A DNA stretch of 64,000 nt from Pseudobdellovibrio exovorus JSS (GTDB lineage Bacteria; Bdellovibrionota; Bdellovibrionia; Bdellovibrionales; Bdellovibrionaceae), in the NCBI RefSeq assembly GCF_000348725.1, contig NC_020813.1, positions 2,339,563-2,403,562 on the forward strand, given 5' to 3'. A model generated the notes under the pieces. That model was not told the DNA's origin and ran no database searches. It saw only the letters and a program-made list of their open reading frames with translations. Each line of letters opens with the position of its first letter. Position 1 is the stretch's first letter. Below are positions 17,395 through 26,826 of this stretch, one piece after another. The position numbers and the translations under genes were made by a program.

Positions 17395-18623
17395 AACAAC
17401 ATCCTCTTGGCTTTTTTAACACCATCAATAAACTGAGAAATATCATTTTCATTATTATAAATCGAAATCGAAGCACGTGCTGTGCCTGTTATCCCTAACT
17501 TTTTCAATAAAGGCTGTGTGCAGTGATGTCCCACACGAATGGCTACACCCTGCTGATCTAAAATCTGCCCTAAGTCCGCGTGATGGACTCCCTCCATCAC
17601 AAAACTCACGATGGCTGCTTTTTCACGGGCCTCACCGATCAGACGAACTTCAGGAATTTGTTTTAACTCATCTACAGCGATTTTCATCAAGCGCTGTTCG
17701 TGTTCAAAAAGAGCACTGATGTTGTACTGTTGTAAAAAGCGCAGTGACTCTAACGTACCGATAGCCCCTTCGACATGGGGAGTTCCGGCTTCAAACTTAA
17801 ATGGCAAGTGATTGAAGGTTGTCCCCTCAAAATCCACGGCGTGAATCATGCTGCCACCACTTTGGTACGGAGGCATCTTATCTAATAACTCTTTACGGCC
17901 ATACAGAACACCAAAACCGAATGGACCAAACAGTTTATGCGAAGAAAAAGCTAAGAAATCCACGCCTAGAGCTTGAACGTCTACTTTTTTTTGTGAAACA
18001 TACTGAGCGGCATCCAATAACGTCACAGCACCTACAGAGCGCGCTTTAGAAACGATCTTTTTAATCGGAGTTAATGTCCCTAAGATATTGGAACATCCCG
18101 AAAAAGCGACCAGTTTAGTTTTAGATGTAATAGTACTCTCGATAGAAGCCTCGTCGATTTCACCATTAGGCAAAACAGCGATGTACTTCACTGTACAGTT
18201 TTTTTTCTGAGCTAGAACTTGCCATGCCACCATATTTGAATGGTGTTCCATTTCCGTCAGAACAATTTCGTCACCTGCATTTAAGAAGCTGCCATAGCTC
18301 TCTGCAACCAGATTAATACTCTCTGTTGTTCCACGAGTAAAAATCACTTCTTCAATGGAAGAGGCATTTAAGAAAATACGGATCGCCTCACGTGATTTTT
18401 CAAATTCGTCTGTAGCCGCATCACTCAGATAGTGAGCACCACGATGAACATTAGCTGTTTCAAGACTGTAGAACTTAGAAATACGATCAATCACACTTTG
18501 AGGCTTGAGTGTCGTCGCCGCACTGTCTAGATAAACCAGATCACGACCCCGTACTTTTTGTCGGAGCGCTGGGAACTGTTGTCTGATCTCTAGAGTTTGG
18601 CTGTCCGTTTGGTGGCTATCCAT
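17391..18623 (-). CDS. sufS: Cysteine desulfurase SufS
   Basis: The 410-residue PLP enzyme has the group II desulfurase layout. LDSAATTLKPQSVI is the N-terminal segment, HHSNMVAWQ a substrate region, and the PLP lysine is in SSHKLFGPFGFG. The catalytic cysteine in RVGHHCTQPLL is followed by RASISIYN. It mobilises sulfur from cysteine as a persulfide for SufBCD. It overlaps sufD by 8 bases and nfu by 4. No sufE or sufU lies in the operon, so the activating sulfur acceptor is either elsewhere or missing. Confidence 0.95.
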   Translation of the reverse strand: MDSHQTDSQTLEIRQQFPALRQKVRGRDLVYLDSAATTLKPQSVIDRISKFYSLETANVHRGAHYLSDAATDEFEKSREAIRIFLNASSIEEVIFTRGTTESINLVAESYGSFLNAGDEIVLTEMEHHSNMVAWQVLAQKKNCTVKYIAVLPNGEIDEASIESTITSKTKLVAFSGCSNILGTLTPIKKIVSKARSVGAVTLLDAAQYVSQKKVDVQALGVDFLAFSSHKLFGPFGFGVLYGRKELLDKMPPYQSGGSMIHAVDFEGTTFNHLPFKFEAGTPHVEGAIGTLESLRFLQQYNISALFEHEQRLMKIAVDELKQIPEVRLIGEAREKAAIVSFVMEGVHHADLGQILDQQGVAIRVGHHCTQPLLKKLGITGTARASISIYNNENDISQFIDGVKKAKRMLL

Positions 18624-19890
18624 TTTGCACCATACGCTCTAGTTTTTTATTCAGTGAGTTTAAAAGATAGTTCTGTAAAGTTTCATTTTTAACTTTATAG
18701 ACCAACTCTTTCGCAAAACCAAAAGAGAGCATCTTCACCGCTTGGAATTGATTGATCCCACGGCTCAGAAAATAAAAAATTTCTTCTTTATTTAACTGCC
18801 CCACTGTCGATCCGTGCCCCGCCTTAACATCATCCGCATAAATTTCTAATTGAGGAATACTGTCGGCTTGCGCCTGACGAGTTAATAACAGATTATTATT
18901 CAGCTGTTCTGAGTTCGCCTTTTGAGCATCTTGTGCAATACGCACACGTCCACGGAAGACAGAGTGAGCCGCGCCAGACAGAATAGATTTATAGTGCTGA
19001 ACTGACTGATTGTGGCCAACGGCGTGTTCGATAAATGTATAATTATCTAGATGTTGCTGCTCATCTAAGACACCTAAGCCATACACTTCAGCTTCCGCAT
19101 TTTCTTCATTAAATCTTAAATGAAGGTAATTGCGCACCAGACGATTTCCTAAAGATAATGCTAAAGATTGTACCCAAGCTGAAGCCTGCAATGAAATCTG
19201 TACCTGAGAAAAGTGATACGAACCCGCATCTTCATCTTGCAACTGAACGAATGTGAGTCTTGCCGATTTGTCGACCTGCACATTCACATTTAAGTTTATA
19301 GCGTCAGCAGTGGAATTAATGAAGCTCATCGAGTGGACTAGGAGTTTGAGCTCTGAGTTTTCTTCTAAGTGAACGTTCAACTTTTCGCTAAGATAAACTG
19401 AGTTCTTAGACGATTGTACAAAAACCACTTGTACCGGTTTGTCGATTTGACGATGCTTTAAAACCTTTAAATTGATTTTTTTCTGCAAAAAAGCCTGTGC
19501 TAAATTTAAAAGGCGCTCTTCTACATTTTCAGTTGCTGTTGAAAAATCTGACTCTTCTAGTTCAGTGATTTCAATTAAGCCGTCAGCATCATCCGACAGT
19601 GTGTTATTCAAAATACCATTTACAAAAACAAAATTAATAAAATCTGAAGGAAGGTTTTTCGAGACCTCTTGCATCTGCTCGTGAGTCAAATGCATCTCGT
19701 CGTCTTCATGGGACTTCCAGTCTATTTCTTTGAATCCCGTTAACGAAGTAAACTTCCACGCCTCGTCACGACGCGTAGGAAGGCCCTCGGCGACAAAACG
19801 CTCGAAAGACTTCTGGCGCTCTTCATTCGCCTTAACGCTATCTAAAGCGGCGCGATTTTTAAAGTTTAAGTAACTTGTTTCCCAGCTCAT
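18616..19890 (-). CDS. sufD: Fe-S assembly scaffold subunit SufD
   Basis: The 424-residue protein has the beta-helix domain of SufB/SufD and the C-terminal family signature VKAGHGSTVGQLNKEEIFYFLSRGI (residues about 360-385), followed by a helical tail. The N-terminal LPTRRDEAWKFTSL segment is also typical. With SufB and SufC it forms the cluster-building scaffold. It starts one base after the sufC stop and overlaps sufS by 8 bases. Confidence 0.95.
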   Translation of the reverse strand: MSWETSYLNFKNRAALDSVKANEERQKSFERFVAEGLPTRRDEAWKFTSLTGFKEIDWKSHEDDEMHLTHEQMQEVSKNLPSDFINFVFVNGILNNTLSDDADGLIEITELEESDFSTATENVEERLLNLAQAFLQKKINLKVLKHRQIDKPVQVVFVQSSKNSVYLSEKLNVHLEENSELKLLVHSMSFINSTADAINLNVNVQVDKSARLTFVQLQDEDAGSYHFSQVQISLQASAWVQSLALSLGNRLVRNYLHLRFNEENAEAEVYGLGVLDEQQHLDNYTFIEHAVGHNQSVQHYKSILSGAAHSVFRGRVRIAQDAQKANSEQLNNNLLLTRQAQADSIPQLEIYADDVKAGHGSTVGQLNKEEIFYFLSRGINQFQAVKMLSFGFAKELVYKVKNETLQNYLLNSLNKKLERMVQNG

Positions 19891-19891
19891 T

Positions 19892-20644
19892 TTAGTTCAC
19901 CAACCAGTCGTAACCTTTTTTCTCGAGTTCTAAGGCCAACGAAGCGTCCCCGGACTGGATAATCTTTCCACCAGCTAAAACGTGTACAAAGTCAGGCTTG
20001 ATGTAATCTAAAAGTCTTTGATAGTGAGTCACCAGTAAGATTGCATTCTGTTTAGAACGCAATTTATTCACGCCTTCAGCTACAACTCGTAAAGCATCAA
20101 TATCTAGACCAGAATCTGTTTCATCTAACAAAGCTAATCGTGGCGACAACACTGCCATTTGCAGAATCTCGTTACGTTTTTTCTCTCCGCCCGAGAATCC
20201 TACGTTTACAGGTCGCTCAAGATATTCTGGTTTCATCTGCACCACTTTCATTTTTTGGTACAAGAACTCGCGGAACTCACCTTCACTCATCGGTTCAGAT
20301 CCTTGATGCTGTAGAACTGAATTAAAAGCTGTATGTAAAAAGTTAAAATTAGATACACCCGGAACTTCTACCGGATATTGAAAGGCCAAGAAGATACCCT
20401 CTTTAGCGCGCACATCTGGTTCTAGCTCTAATAAGTTTTGCATTTGAAAATTCACTTCGTATTTTACTTCTCCAGAAGTGACTTCATAAGAGGGATGGCC
20501 TGCTAATACCTTAGAAAGTGTGCTTTTTCCTGAACCATTGGGCCCCATGATCGCATGCACTTCGCCTGCATTAATTTTTAAAGACAAACCTTTTAGGATT
20601 TCTTTTTCTTCTACTCTTGCGTGTAAATTCGATATTTCTAACAT
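19892..20644 (-). CDS. sufC: Fe-S assembly ATPase SufC
   Basis: The 250-residue ABC-type ATPase has Walker A GPNGSGKSTLSKVL, the Q-loop in FLAFQYP, signature motif FSGGEKKRNEIL, Walker B LALLDETDSGLDID and an H-loop in LVTHYQRLL. SufC drives conformational change of the SufBCD scaffold. AGGA lies 7 bases ahead of the ATG. Confidence 0.96.
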   Translation of the reverse strand: MLEISNLHARVEEKEILKGLSLKINAGEVHAIMGPNGSGKSTLSKVLAGHPSYEVTSGEVKYEVNFQMQNLLELEPDVRAKEGIFLAFQYPVEVPGVSNFNFLHTAFNSVLQHQGSEPMSEGEFREFLYQKMKVVQMKPEYLERPVNVGFSGGEKKRNEILQMAVLSPRLALLDETDSGLDIDALRVVAEGVNKLRSKQNAILLVTHYQRLLDYIKPDFVHVLAGGKIIQSGDASLALELEKKGYDWLVN

Positions 20645-20657
20645 GTGCAGTCCTGTT

Positions 20658-22082
20658 CTATCCCACTGAATTTTCTAATTTCATTTCAATCAACTTAACG
20701 GCTTCGACCGAGAACTCTAGTGGAAGTTCTTTAAATACTTCCTTACAGAATCCATTCACTAACATCGAAATCGCCTTTTCATTATCCAACCCGCGCGATT
20801 TTAAATAAAAAATCTGATCTTCCGAGATACGCGATGTGGTCGCTTCGTGCTCGAGTGTTGCCGTTTTGTTTTTCACTTCGATGTAGGGGAACGTGTGAGC
20901 ACTTGATCTGTTCCCCACTAACATCGAGTCACATTGCGAGTAATTACGTGCATTTTCAGCAGACGCCATGATCTTCACTTGGCCACGATAGGCATTTGAA
21001 GAATGTCCTGTCGAAATCCCTTTCGAGATAATTGTGCTTTTCGTGTTTTTCCCGATATGGATCATCTTCGTGCCCGTATCTGCCTGCATATAATCGTGAG
21101 TTAATGCAACCGAGTAAAAAGCCCCTTCAGAACTTTCACCTTGTAAAATCACTGATGGGTATTTCCATGTGATCGCCGATCCTGATTCAACCTGCGTCCA
21201 TGAAATTTTAGATTTCTTGCCTTTGCAGATTCCACGCTTTGTCACAAAATTGTAGATTCCGCCTTTACCTTCTTTATCACCCGTGTACCAGTTCTGAACT
21301 GTCGAGTATTTAATTTCGGCATTATCTAAAGCCACTAACTCGACGACCGCTGCATGCAGTTGGTTTTCATCACGCTGAGGTGCTGTACAACCTTCAAGAT
21401 AGTTCACATAGCTGCTTTCTTCTGCCACGATCAGTGTTCTTTCAAACTGGCCTGTCTCTTTCGCGTTAATACGGAAATAAGTGGATAAGTCGATCGGACA
21501 ACGAACCCCTTTTGGAATGTACACAAAAGATCCGTCAGAAAAAACAGCTCCGTTTAAAGCCGCATAGTAATTGTCCGTTGAGGGCACAACCGAGCCTAAG
21601 TATTTTTTTACTAGTTCTGGATGATTTTTTACCGCTTCAGAAATAGAGCAGAAGATCACACCTAGTTGATCCAGCTCTTCATAGCGAGTTGTTGCAATGC
21701 TGACAGAATCAAATACCACATCCACAGCCACGCCCGAGATTCGCTTCTGCTCTGATAACGGAATTCCTAAGCGCTCGAATGTCTTAATTAATTCTGGATC
21801 AAGTTCATCCATAGACTTTGGAGCTTCTTCGCTTTTAGCTTTCGGAGCCGCATAATAAGTCAAAGCTTGGAAATCAATCGGCGGATACTTCACCGCAGCC
21901 CATGTGGGCTCAGTCAATGTCAGCCAATGGCGGTAAGATTTAAGACGGTATTCTAATAACCACTCGGGCTCATTTTTCTTTTGCGAGATCAGGCGAATGA
22001 TCTCTTCACTAAGGCCTTTCGGAAAAGCCTCAGTTTCAATGTCCGTACTAAAACCATATTTGTACTCGTACGACTCAGACAT
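20658..22082 (-). CDS. sufB: Fe-S assembly scaffold subunit SufB
   Basis: I start it at the ATG at 22080-22082, which has GAGG 7 bases ahead; a further in-frame ATG at 22094 lies too deep in the upstream gene. The 474-residue protein has the SufB hallmarks [32 protein letters not shown] (cluster-relevant cysteine), [18 protein letters not shown] and the C-terminal [17 protein letters not shown]. It is the scaffold on which clusters form. It overlaps the regulator gene by 8 bases. Confidence 0.96.
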   Translation of the reverse strand: MSESYEYKYGFSTDIETEAFPKGLSEEIIRLISQKKNEPEWLLEYRLKSYRHWLTLTEPTWAAVKYPPIDFQALTYYAAPKAKSEEAPKSMDELDPELIKTFERLGIPLSEQKRISGVAVDVVFDSVSIATTRYEELDQLGVIFCSISEAVKNHPELVKKYLGSVVPSTDNYYAALNGAVFSDGSFVYIPKGVRCPIDLSTYFRINAKETGQFERTLIVAEESSYVNYLEGCTAPQRDENQLHAAVVELVALDNAEIKYSTVQNWYTGDKEGKGGIYNFVTKRGICKGKKSKISWTQVESGSAITWKYPSVILQGESSEGAFYSVALTHDYMQADTGTKMIHIGKNTKSTIISKGISTGHSSNAYRGQVKIMASAENARNYSQCDSMLVGNRSSAHTFPYIEVKNKTATLEHEATTSRISEDQIFYLKSRGLDNEKAISMLVNGFCKEVFKELPLEFSVEAVKLIEMKLENSVG

Positions 22083-22479
22083 GTAGGACCTCATCTAAAC
22101 TAACAGATTTATAGAACTCTTGAATTTTCTTATTTAAGTTGTTGATCGGAGACATAATATTGCACGTCGATTGAATCTCGCAGGCTTCATCTGAGCTTAA
22201 GCATTTCGTCAACGTCGTATGTCCCTCTAGCATTTCGGAAAGATCATGCAGTGATACTTCAGATAAAGAGCGCGCCAGAATATATCCACCACCCACACCA
22301 TATTCCGCTTTTAATAATCCGCGAGACGAAAGCGCTTGCAACACACGCGCAGTGGTTTCGAACGAAATGTGCATCTGCTCGGCCACCTCTTTTGCGGTGG
22401 TTAACTCTCCGGCAGATTTCTGCGTGATGATCCGCAAGGACATCAGGGCATATTCCATTTTTTTATTCATTTTGTTCAT
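22075..22479 (-). CDS. Rrf2-family regulator with three conserved cysteines
   Basis: The 134-residue protein has an Rrf2 winged-helix domain ([44 protein letters not shown]) and three cysteines in C-x6-C-x5-C spacing ([15 protein letters not shown]). That spacing resembles the cluster ligands of IscR and SufR. It probably senses Fe-S cluster status and controls the suf operon, of which it is the first gene. AGAG lies ahead of the ATG. Whether it acts like IscR or SufR cannot be told from sequence alone. Confidence 0.88.
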   Translation of the reverse strand: MNKMNKKMEYALMSLRIITQKSAGELTTAKEVAEQMHISFETTARVLQALSSRGLLKAEYGVGGGYILARSLSEVSLHDLSEMLEGHTTLTKCLSSDEACEIQSTCNIMSPINNLNKKIQEFYKSVSLDEVLHV

Positions 22480-22995
22480 AAAAATCTCTTTAATATCAGC
22501 TAGTTAAGATAATATCACAACCAGCTAATTTTAGCCTCTTTAAAATACGCACATTTTTATCGTATTTAACGAAAGGAAAATTATATGAGATTTAAATGAA
22601 AAGCAAATGAAAACCTTAAAGCAAACAGGGGCCTATTCAATAGAGCTTATGACCCTATAGATCTTACTTAATAGAATTGGTTTTACTGTCCATGGATTGG
22701 CCGGTTTTTATAAAGAGAAATAGGATACCTCTGTGGTTTTTTACGGACCTTATTATTCACTTCACACAATATATTATGTATAAAGCGCAGATTTGAGCTG
22801 TCTAAAAATTGATTGTTTAATATGCAAAACAGGCTTCAGAGACAATACACGACACTTTTGAACCCCAAATCCTGTAAATAATTTATGAACGTCTACAAAA
22901 TTACTGTCGAAAATAAAAATAGATTCCTTTATTTGGGCCTGTGGTGCTAAACCCTGTTTCAACAACAAAAACACACAAACCTTAGGGGGGTTTTG
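22480..22995. other. Divergent intergenic region with no recognised gene
   Basis: About 515 AT-rich bases lie between the suf operon and the exported-protein gene. Next to the suf side there are repeated AGCTA/TAGCT elements (around 22498-22530) that could be part of the regulator's operator, but they do not match a known IscR site closely. A TATAAAG box near 22777 and the GGGGGG ribosome site near 22985 belong to the right-hand gene. No tRNA, riboswitch or convincing small ORF was seen. Confidence 0.4.
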
Positions 22996-23709
22996 ATGAA
23001 AAGTTTGACGCTTGTATTAGTAGCCACTTTGTTAACGTCTTTTTCTGCTCAAGCAGGAAGTAACAGCGATCGCAGAGCCCTGACTTTAGGATCTGTTGAA
23101 ACAACTGATGTTACTGATCAATATCCTCAACACGCAGTAACTGATCGCGAACTTTATGAATCAGAACTTTTAGGTCAGTTAAATGGTATCAGCGCTAAAT
23201 TGACTGCTGCAGAAGCCATCGTAGACCAAGTGATCAACATCGGAACAAAAGTTTGGAATGTGGTAGAAAAAGCTCGTCCCGTTTCAAACTACAACAGCTC
23301 ACGTGCAACTGCTTTACCACAGGGTGCATTAGCTTGGTCACAACTTGAAGGTTGGCAACAACCCGTAACTCGCGTTTACAGTGCTAGCTACAAAAACTTA
23401 ATGGGTGTAGAAGTCGCTCGTTTAGTTTACCGCGTGACTTTGTTATACGGTGGAAGCGTTGAAGGTGTAGGTCGTTACATTGGTTACGCATCAGTTGAAC
23501 CAGTTGATGTTAACGTATTACCAATGTGGCAATTAGACGCTACAGCTTCAGTAGACTCTGTATACAATATGGGTACAAGCCGCAGCCCAGTTGCTGGTAT
23601 GATCTTGAATGTTAGCTGGCAAGTTCGCAGCGTGTTGTCTGACAGACGTCAAAGCGACACTCTAACTTTAGATGCTAACGGAAATATTCGCCAAACTACT
23701 CGTAGATAA
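22996..23709 (+). CDS. Exported protein of unknown function
   Basis: The ATG at 22996 follows a very strong AGGGGGG site; the codon before it is TTG. The 237-residue product has a signal peptide (LTLVLVATLLTSFSAQA, cleavage after AQA at about residue 20) and a mature, beta-rich domain with many Tyr, Val and Ser residues. The strong ribosome site and regular codon choice suggest high expression. I recognise no family. It converges with the next gene and the two stop regions overlap by 14 bases. Confidence 0.65.
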   Translation: MKSLTLVLVATLLTSFSAQAGSNSDRRALTLGSVETTDVTDQYPQHAVTDRELYESELLGQLNGISAKLTAAEAIVDQVINIGTKVWNVVEKARPVSNYNSSRATALPQGALAWSQLEGWQQPVTRVYSASYKNLMGVEVARLVYRVTLLYGGSVEGVGRYIGYASVEPVDVNVLPMWQLDATASVDSVYNMGTSRSPVAGMILNVSWQVRSVLSDRRQSDTLTLDANGNIRQTTRR

Positions 23710-24451
23710 TTATTCCTAAAGGTTCCAACTGTAGGGCTGACTGAATCTGATCAGGTTCAATAGGCCCTACAAGTATTTTCTTCTTCCTTCTTTTCATCTC
23801 AGCCAAAAGCTCTTCATTAAAAAAATCATGTTGACGAATTTTCAAAGGCTGTAAAATCACATCCGCACGAAACGAAACCGCTTCTATCAAATGCATCGAC
23901 TGCATCGCAACGATTTTTAAAATTTCAGGTTGTGTCGTTGCAAATACTAAAGCCGGCGCAATTTCTTTTAAGGCCTTCATCGGAGCTTCATACGGACTGG
24001 TCACAATAAAATTGTCACCTTTAGCCAAACCCATTTGCTCTAGATTATGTATAAATACTTGGTGAACAGCATGTGCATTTTCAATGATATTAAGGACTAA
24101 TTTTTTGTTTTTGAGTTGCTCCGTTACATCAGACAAAAGAATCACATCATTTTTAACTTCGTCATAGTTAAACAGACGAATCGGTCTTTCTGTACTTTGC
24201 CATTGGCGACGAGGGATCACTAGCTTCTGATCAAAGGTGACCGAGATATCTAAAAACAGATTCTCTTTACCAGCCAAAGCCTGATCTAAATGCTCAAACG
24301 AGGGTTTAGAAAAAATAATCGGCTCTGCGGATTGCTGTAACATCGGGTGATTGTACTCAGTATAACTTAAAGAGCGCCCCCAGTACTTCACAGTCAGAAA
24401 GCAAACAAAAGACATCAACAACGTAAGGATGGTAACGACAATAATTCTCAT
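23696..24451 (-). CDS. Degenerate GDPD-like membrane-anchored protein
   Basis: The 251-residue protein starts with a membrane segment (VVTILTLLMSFVCFLTV). Its remaining pattern recalls the glycerophosphodiester phosphodiesterase barrel: LFLDISVTFDQKLVIPRR corresponds to the ELDVxxTxDGxxVVxHD strand, KKLVLNIIEN to the xxxIEIK strand and a final GIIIYE to GIITD. The catalytic HRG, the ExD pair and the HD are all missing or replaced, so it is probably not an active phosphodiesterase. It follows the lytic transglycosylase-like gene by 23 bases on the same strand. The family call is a visual inference. Confidence 0.45.
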   Translation of the reverse strand: MRIIVVTILTLLMSFVCFLTVKYWGRSLSYTEYNHPMLQQSAEPIIFSKPSFEHLDQALAGKENLFLDISVTFDQKLVIPRRQWQSTERPIRLFNYDEVKNDVILLSDVTEQLKNKKLVLNIIENAHAVHQVFIHNLEQMGLAKGDNFIVTSPYEAPMKALKEIAPALVFATTQPEILKIVAMQSMHLIEAVSFRADVILQPLKIRQHDFFNEELLAEMKRRKKKILVGPIEPDQIQSALQLEPLGIIIYE

Positions 24452-24474
24452 GTCGTCAAGACTAGCAATATTGC

Positions 24475-25563
24475 TTACATCTCACCACAGGAATTACCCA
24501 TATGGCGCTGTACATAATCTCCGGCTGCTGCCATATCCGACACATAAGTGGCTCCATGAATGACAGCATATTCAGCAAATGACATGTTTCGTATTTTTGC
24601 TTTTTTCAATGCTTCACGCTTTGAGGGTTCTAATCTTAAGATTTTTTTGACCTGCGACAAGTTCTGATTCAAATCTAAATCTTGTTCTGTGATTTGATGT
24701 GAAACCTGTTTACGATTTTGTGCATAACCACTTAATAGACGCTTCGTTCCCGTCATCCCGCGATTATAAGCCAAATACGTCAACTGACGCTTCAATCGTG
24801 GAGTTAAAACATCATAGACTTCAGGCAAATCAGACAAAGCGCGATCTAAGGTGATCTGATCCAGCATCGTATGAAGATAATTAAAGAGCATGGCGCGATA
24901 TGGGTTTTTAGGAAGAGAAATCATCGAGCAGCGCTTTTGCACAGAAAAAGCATCGACATTAAAATGTCCTACCACACTGGAAATGCGCTGACATGAGGGA
25001 CGAGAGCTTTCTAATAATACACGGCGGGTTCTTTCAACTAAGTTGTTCGCTGTCACACGCTTAATGCCATTCGCGGTAAACTGAGAAATCCCCGAATCGA
25101 ATCCGGTTTTATTGATCGCGTTTATATGAAAACCGCTTTCAATCATAATCTGCAAATAGAACTCACGCGGATCTAAATTAAAACAGTCCATCACATCGTG
25201 GTAGGCATTGTAAGACAACATCACATAGGGTTCACTCATACACGGACGATTGCTGGAAATCGTCGGACGCGCTTCTTCACTAGCACATTGAGCATAGTGA
25301 CCAGAAAAATTTCTTTGTGCGAACTGCACACACTTAATAGGAATACGTTTATCTTGTTGATGTTCATTCGATGTCAAATACTCTGGCGACATCAAAGCTA
25401 AAGCTGGCTCAAGATACAGTCTTTTTTCATTGGAGCATTGTTCAAAAGTCACACGTTCTGCAGTGGGATTTCTTTTTACAGACGAAGGTTCACGGACCGA
25501 TTTTTGCGTACACTGAACCAATAGCAGAGCTAGTACAGTTATTAAGAGGTAAGGGGTTTTCAC
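24475..25563 (-). CDS. Lytic-transglycosylase-like lipoprotein (SLT fold)
   Basis: I start it at the GTG at 25561-25563. This gives a clean lipoprotein signal (VKTPYLLITVLALLLVQC) with Cys18; longer frames run through tolQ and are not credible. The 362-residue protein contains IMIESGFHINAINKTGFDSG followed by ISQFTANGI, which matches the catalytic-glutamate region of SLT lytic transglycosylases (ESxxNPxAxSxxGxxGLMQ). A second helical region includes LTYLAYNRGMTGTKRLL, like the AYNxG motif. It probably cleaves peptidoglycan at the outer membrane. Its start lies only 37 bases from the tolQ ATG, so the promoters must overlap coding sequence. Confidence 0.7.
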   Translation of the reverse strand: MKTPYLLITVLALLLVQCTQKSVREPSSVKRNPTAERVTFEQCSNEKRLYLEPALALMSPEYLTSNEHQQDKRIPIKCVQFAQRNFSGHYAQCASEEARPTISSNRPCMSEPYVMLSYNAYHDVMDCFNLDPREFYLQIMIESGFHINAINKTGFDSGISQFTANGIKRVTANNLVERTRRVLLESSRPSCQRISSVVGHFNVDAFSVQKRCSMISLPKNPYRAMLFNYLHTMLDQITLDRALSDLPEVYDVLTPRLKRQLTYLAYNRGMTGTKRLLSGYAQNRKQVSHQITEQDLDLNQNLSQVKKILRLEPSKREALKKAKIRNMSFAEYAVIHGATYVSDMAAAGDYVQRHMGNSCGEM

Positions 25564-25600
25564 CTTGCTCAAAATTTTTTTTCGATTTACGATTTTTTCA

Positions 25601-26392
25601 ATGAAAAACATCTTGAACAACAACACCTCGATCGTTTTCCTTTCACTCTTAATTCTAGCACAAAAAGGCTTTGCAGCGTCTCCCCCGACCTCTACTAACG
25701 TCGGTACCGAGATGAATGCTTTGAACAGTTTGTTACAAGCTAGCTTTGTCGTGCAATTGACAATTCTGATTCTGATCAGTTTATCTATCCTAAGCTGGGC
25801 TATTGGCTGGTCGAAATACCAACAGTTTAAAAAAATCAAAGCCGCCAATGCTGAATTCGACAATTTGTTCTGGGCGACAAGCTCTTTTGATTCTCTTTTT
25901 GAAAAGGTAGATAACTTTTCAGAAAGTCCGCATGCGCGCGTTTTCAAAGCGGCTTATTTAGAAATGAAAAAAATTGCTGAGTCTCCGTTGATGAATAAAT
26001 CCCATGGCGACAATCCGCAGTTAACAGGCTTAGATAATTTAGAGCGCTCTTTACGCAAAGCCTCTGAAAATGAAATCGCCAATATGGAAGGACGCCTGAC
26101 TATTCTTGCCTCTACAGGTTCTACTGGTCCCTTCATCGGCCTTTTCGGTACTGTTTGGGGAATTATGGGCTCTTTCCATCAAATCGGTGTGACAGGTTCT
26201 GCCAGCTTGGCCGCAGTGGCTCCGGGTATTTCTGAAGCCTTGATTGCAACGGCTATCGGTCTTGCTGCCGCTATCCCTGCCGTTATGATTTACAACAACT
26301 GTATTTCTGTGATTCGTAAAGAAGAAGTTTCACTGAATAACTTCAGCACTGATTTTTTAAACATCGTTAAACGTAATTTTTTTAAAGGTTAA
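25601..26392 (+). CDS. tolQ: TolQ/ExbB-family proton channel protein
   Basis: The product has the three TolQ membrane segments: [21 protein letters not shown], then after a cytoplasmic loop [17 protein letters not shown] and [23 protein letters not shown]. These carry the conserved threonine and glutamate of the proton path. From the ATG at 25601 it has an extra N-terminal hydrophobic segment ending FAASPPTS that looks like a cleavable signal; an internal ATG at 25712 would give the usual TolQ start. No strong ribosome site settles this. It energises outer-membrane constriction with TolR and TolA. Confidence 0.88.
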   Translation: MKNILNNNTSIVFLSLLILAQKGFAASPPTSTNVGTEMNALNSLLQASFVVQLTILILISLSILSWAIGWSKYQQFKKIKAANAEFDNLFWATSSFDSLFEKVDNFSESPHARVFKAAYLEMKKIAESPLMNKSHGDNPQLTGLDNLERSLRKASENEIANMEGRLTILASTGSTGPFIGLFGTVWGIMGSFHQIGVTGSASLAAVAPGISEALIATAIGLAAAIPAVMIYNNCISVIRKEEVSLNNFSTDFLNIVKRNFFKG

Positions 26393-26397
26393 ACGAC

Positions 26398-26814
26398 ATG
26401 GGAATGCAGACTTCTAAAGGCGGATCTTCGCGCATGGCAATGAGTGAAATCAATGTGACCCCTTTCGTGGACGTCATGTTGGTGTTACTTGTTATCTTCA
26501 TGGTCGCAACGCCTATGATGCAGCAAGGGTTGGATGTTAATTTACCTAAAACCGCATCCACTGGAGTTTCATTAAATGAAGATCCTTTTGTTTTAGTCAT
26601 CGACGCCAAAGGACGCATTAAAGCCGGGAAATCGGAAATGAAACAAGCCGACCTTGGCGCCAAGATCAAAGCAATTTTTGAAACACGTAAAAACAAACAA
26701 GTGTACATTCAAGCGGATAAAGATGTGGACTACGGAACAGTGGCCTACGTCATGGGTGAAATTCGTACAGCTGGTATTCTGAATATCAGCCTGATCACGA
26801 TTCCGAAAGACTAA
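26398..26814 (+). CDS. tolR: TolR/ExbD-family protein
   Basis: The 138-residue protein starts with a short cytoplasmic part and [21 protein letters not shown], containing the conserved membrane aspartate that carries protons. A periplasmic domain follows, with [18 protein letters not shown]. It starts 5 bases after the tolQ stop. Confidence 0.93.
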   Translation: MGMQTSKGGSSRMAMSEINVTPFVDVMLVLLVIFMVATPMMQQGLDVNLPKTASTGVSLNEDPFVLVIDAKGRIKAGKSEMKQADLGAKIKAIFETRKNKQVYIQADKDVDYGTVAYVMGEIRTAGILNISLITIPKD

Positions 26815-26826
26815 TAGAGGACAAGA

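Noticed and set aside
22774-22974. Minus-strand frame of 66 codons upstream of an exported-protein gene
   Set aside because: It lies in the promoter region of the plus-strand gene, lacks a ribosome site and shows no recognisable sequence.
25564-25947. N-terminal extension of the lytic transglycosylase frame across tolQ
   Set aside because: The extension is antisense to well-conserved tolQ sequence; the lipoprotein signal starting at 25563 explains the true N-terminus.
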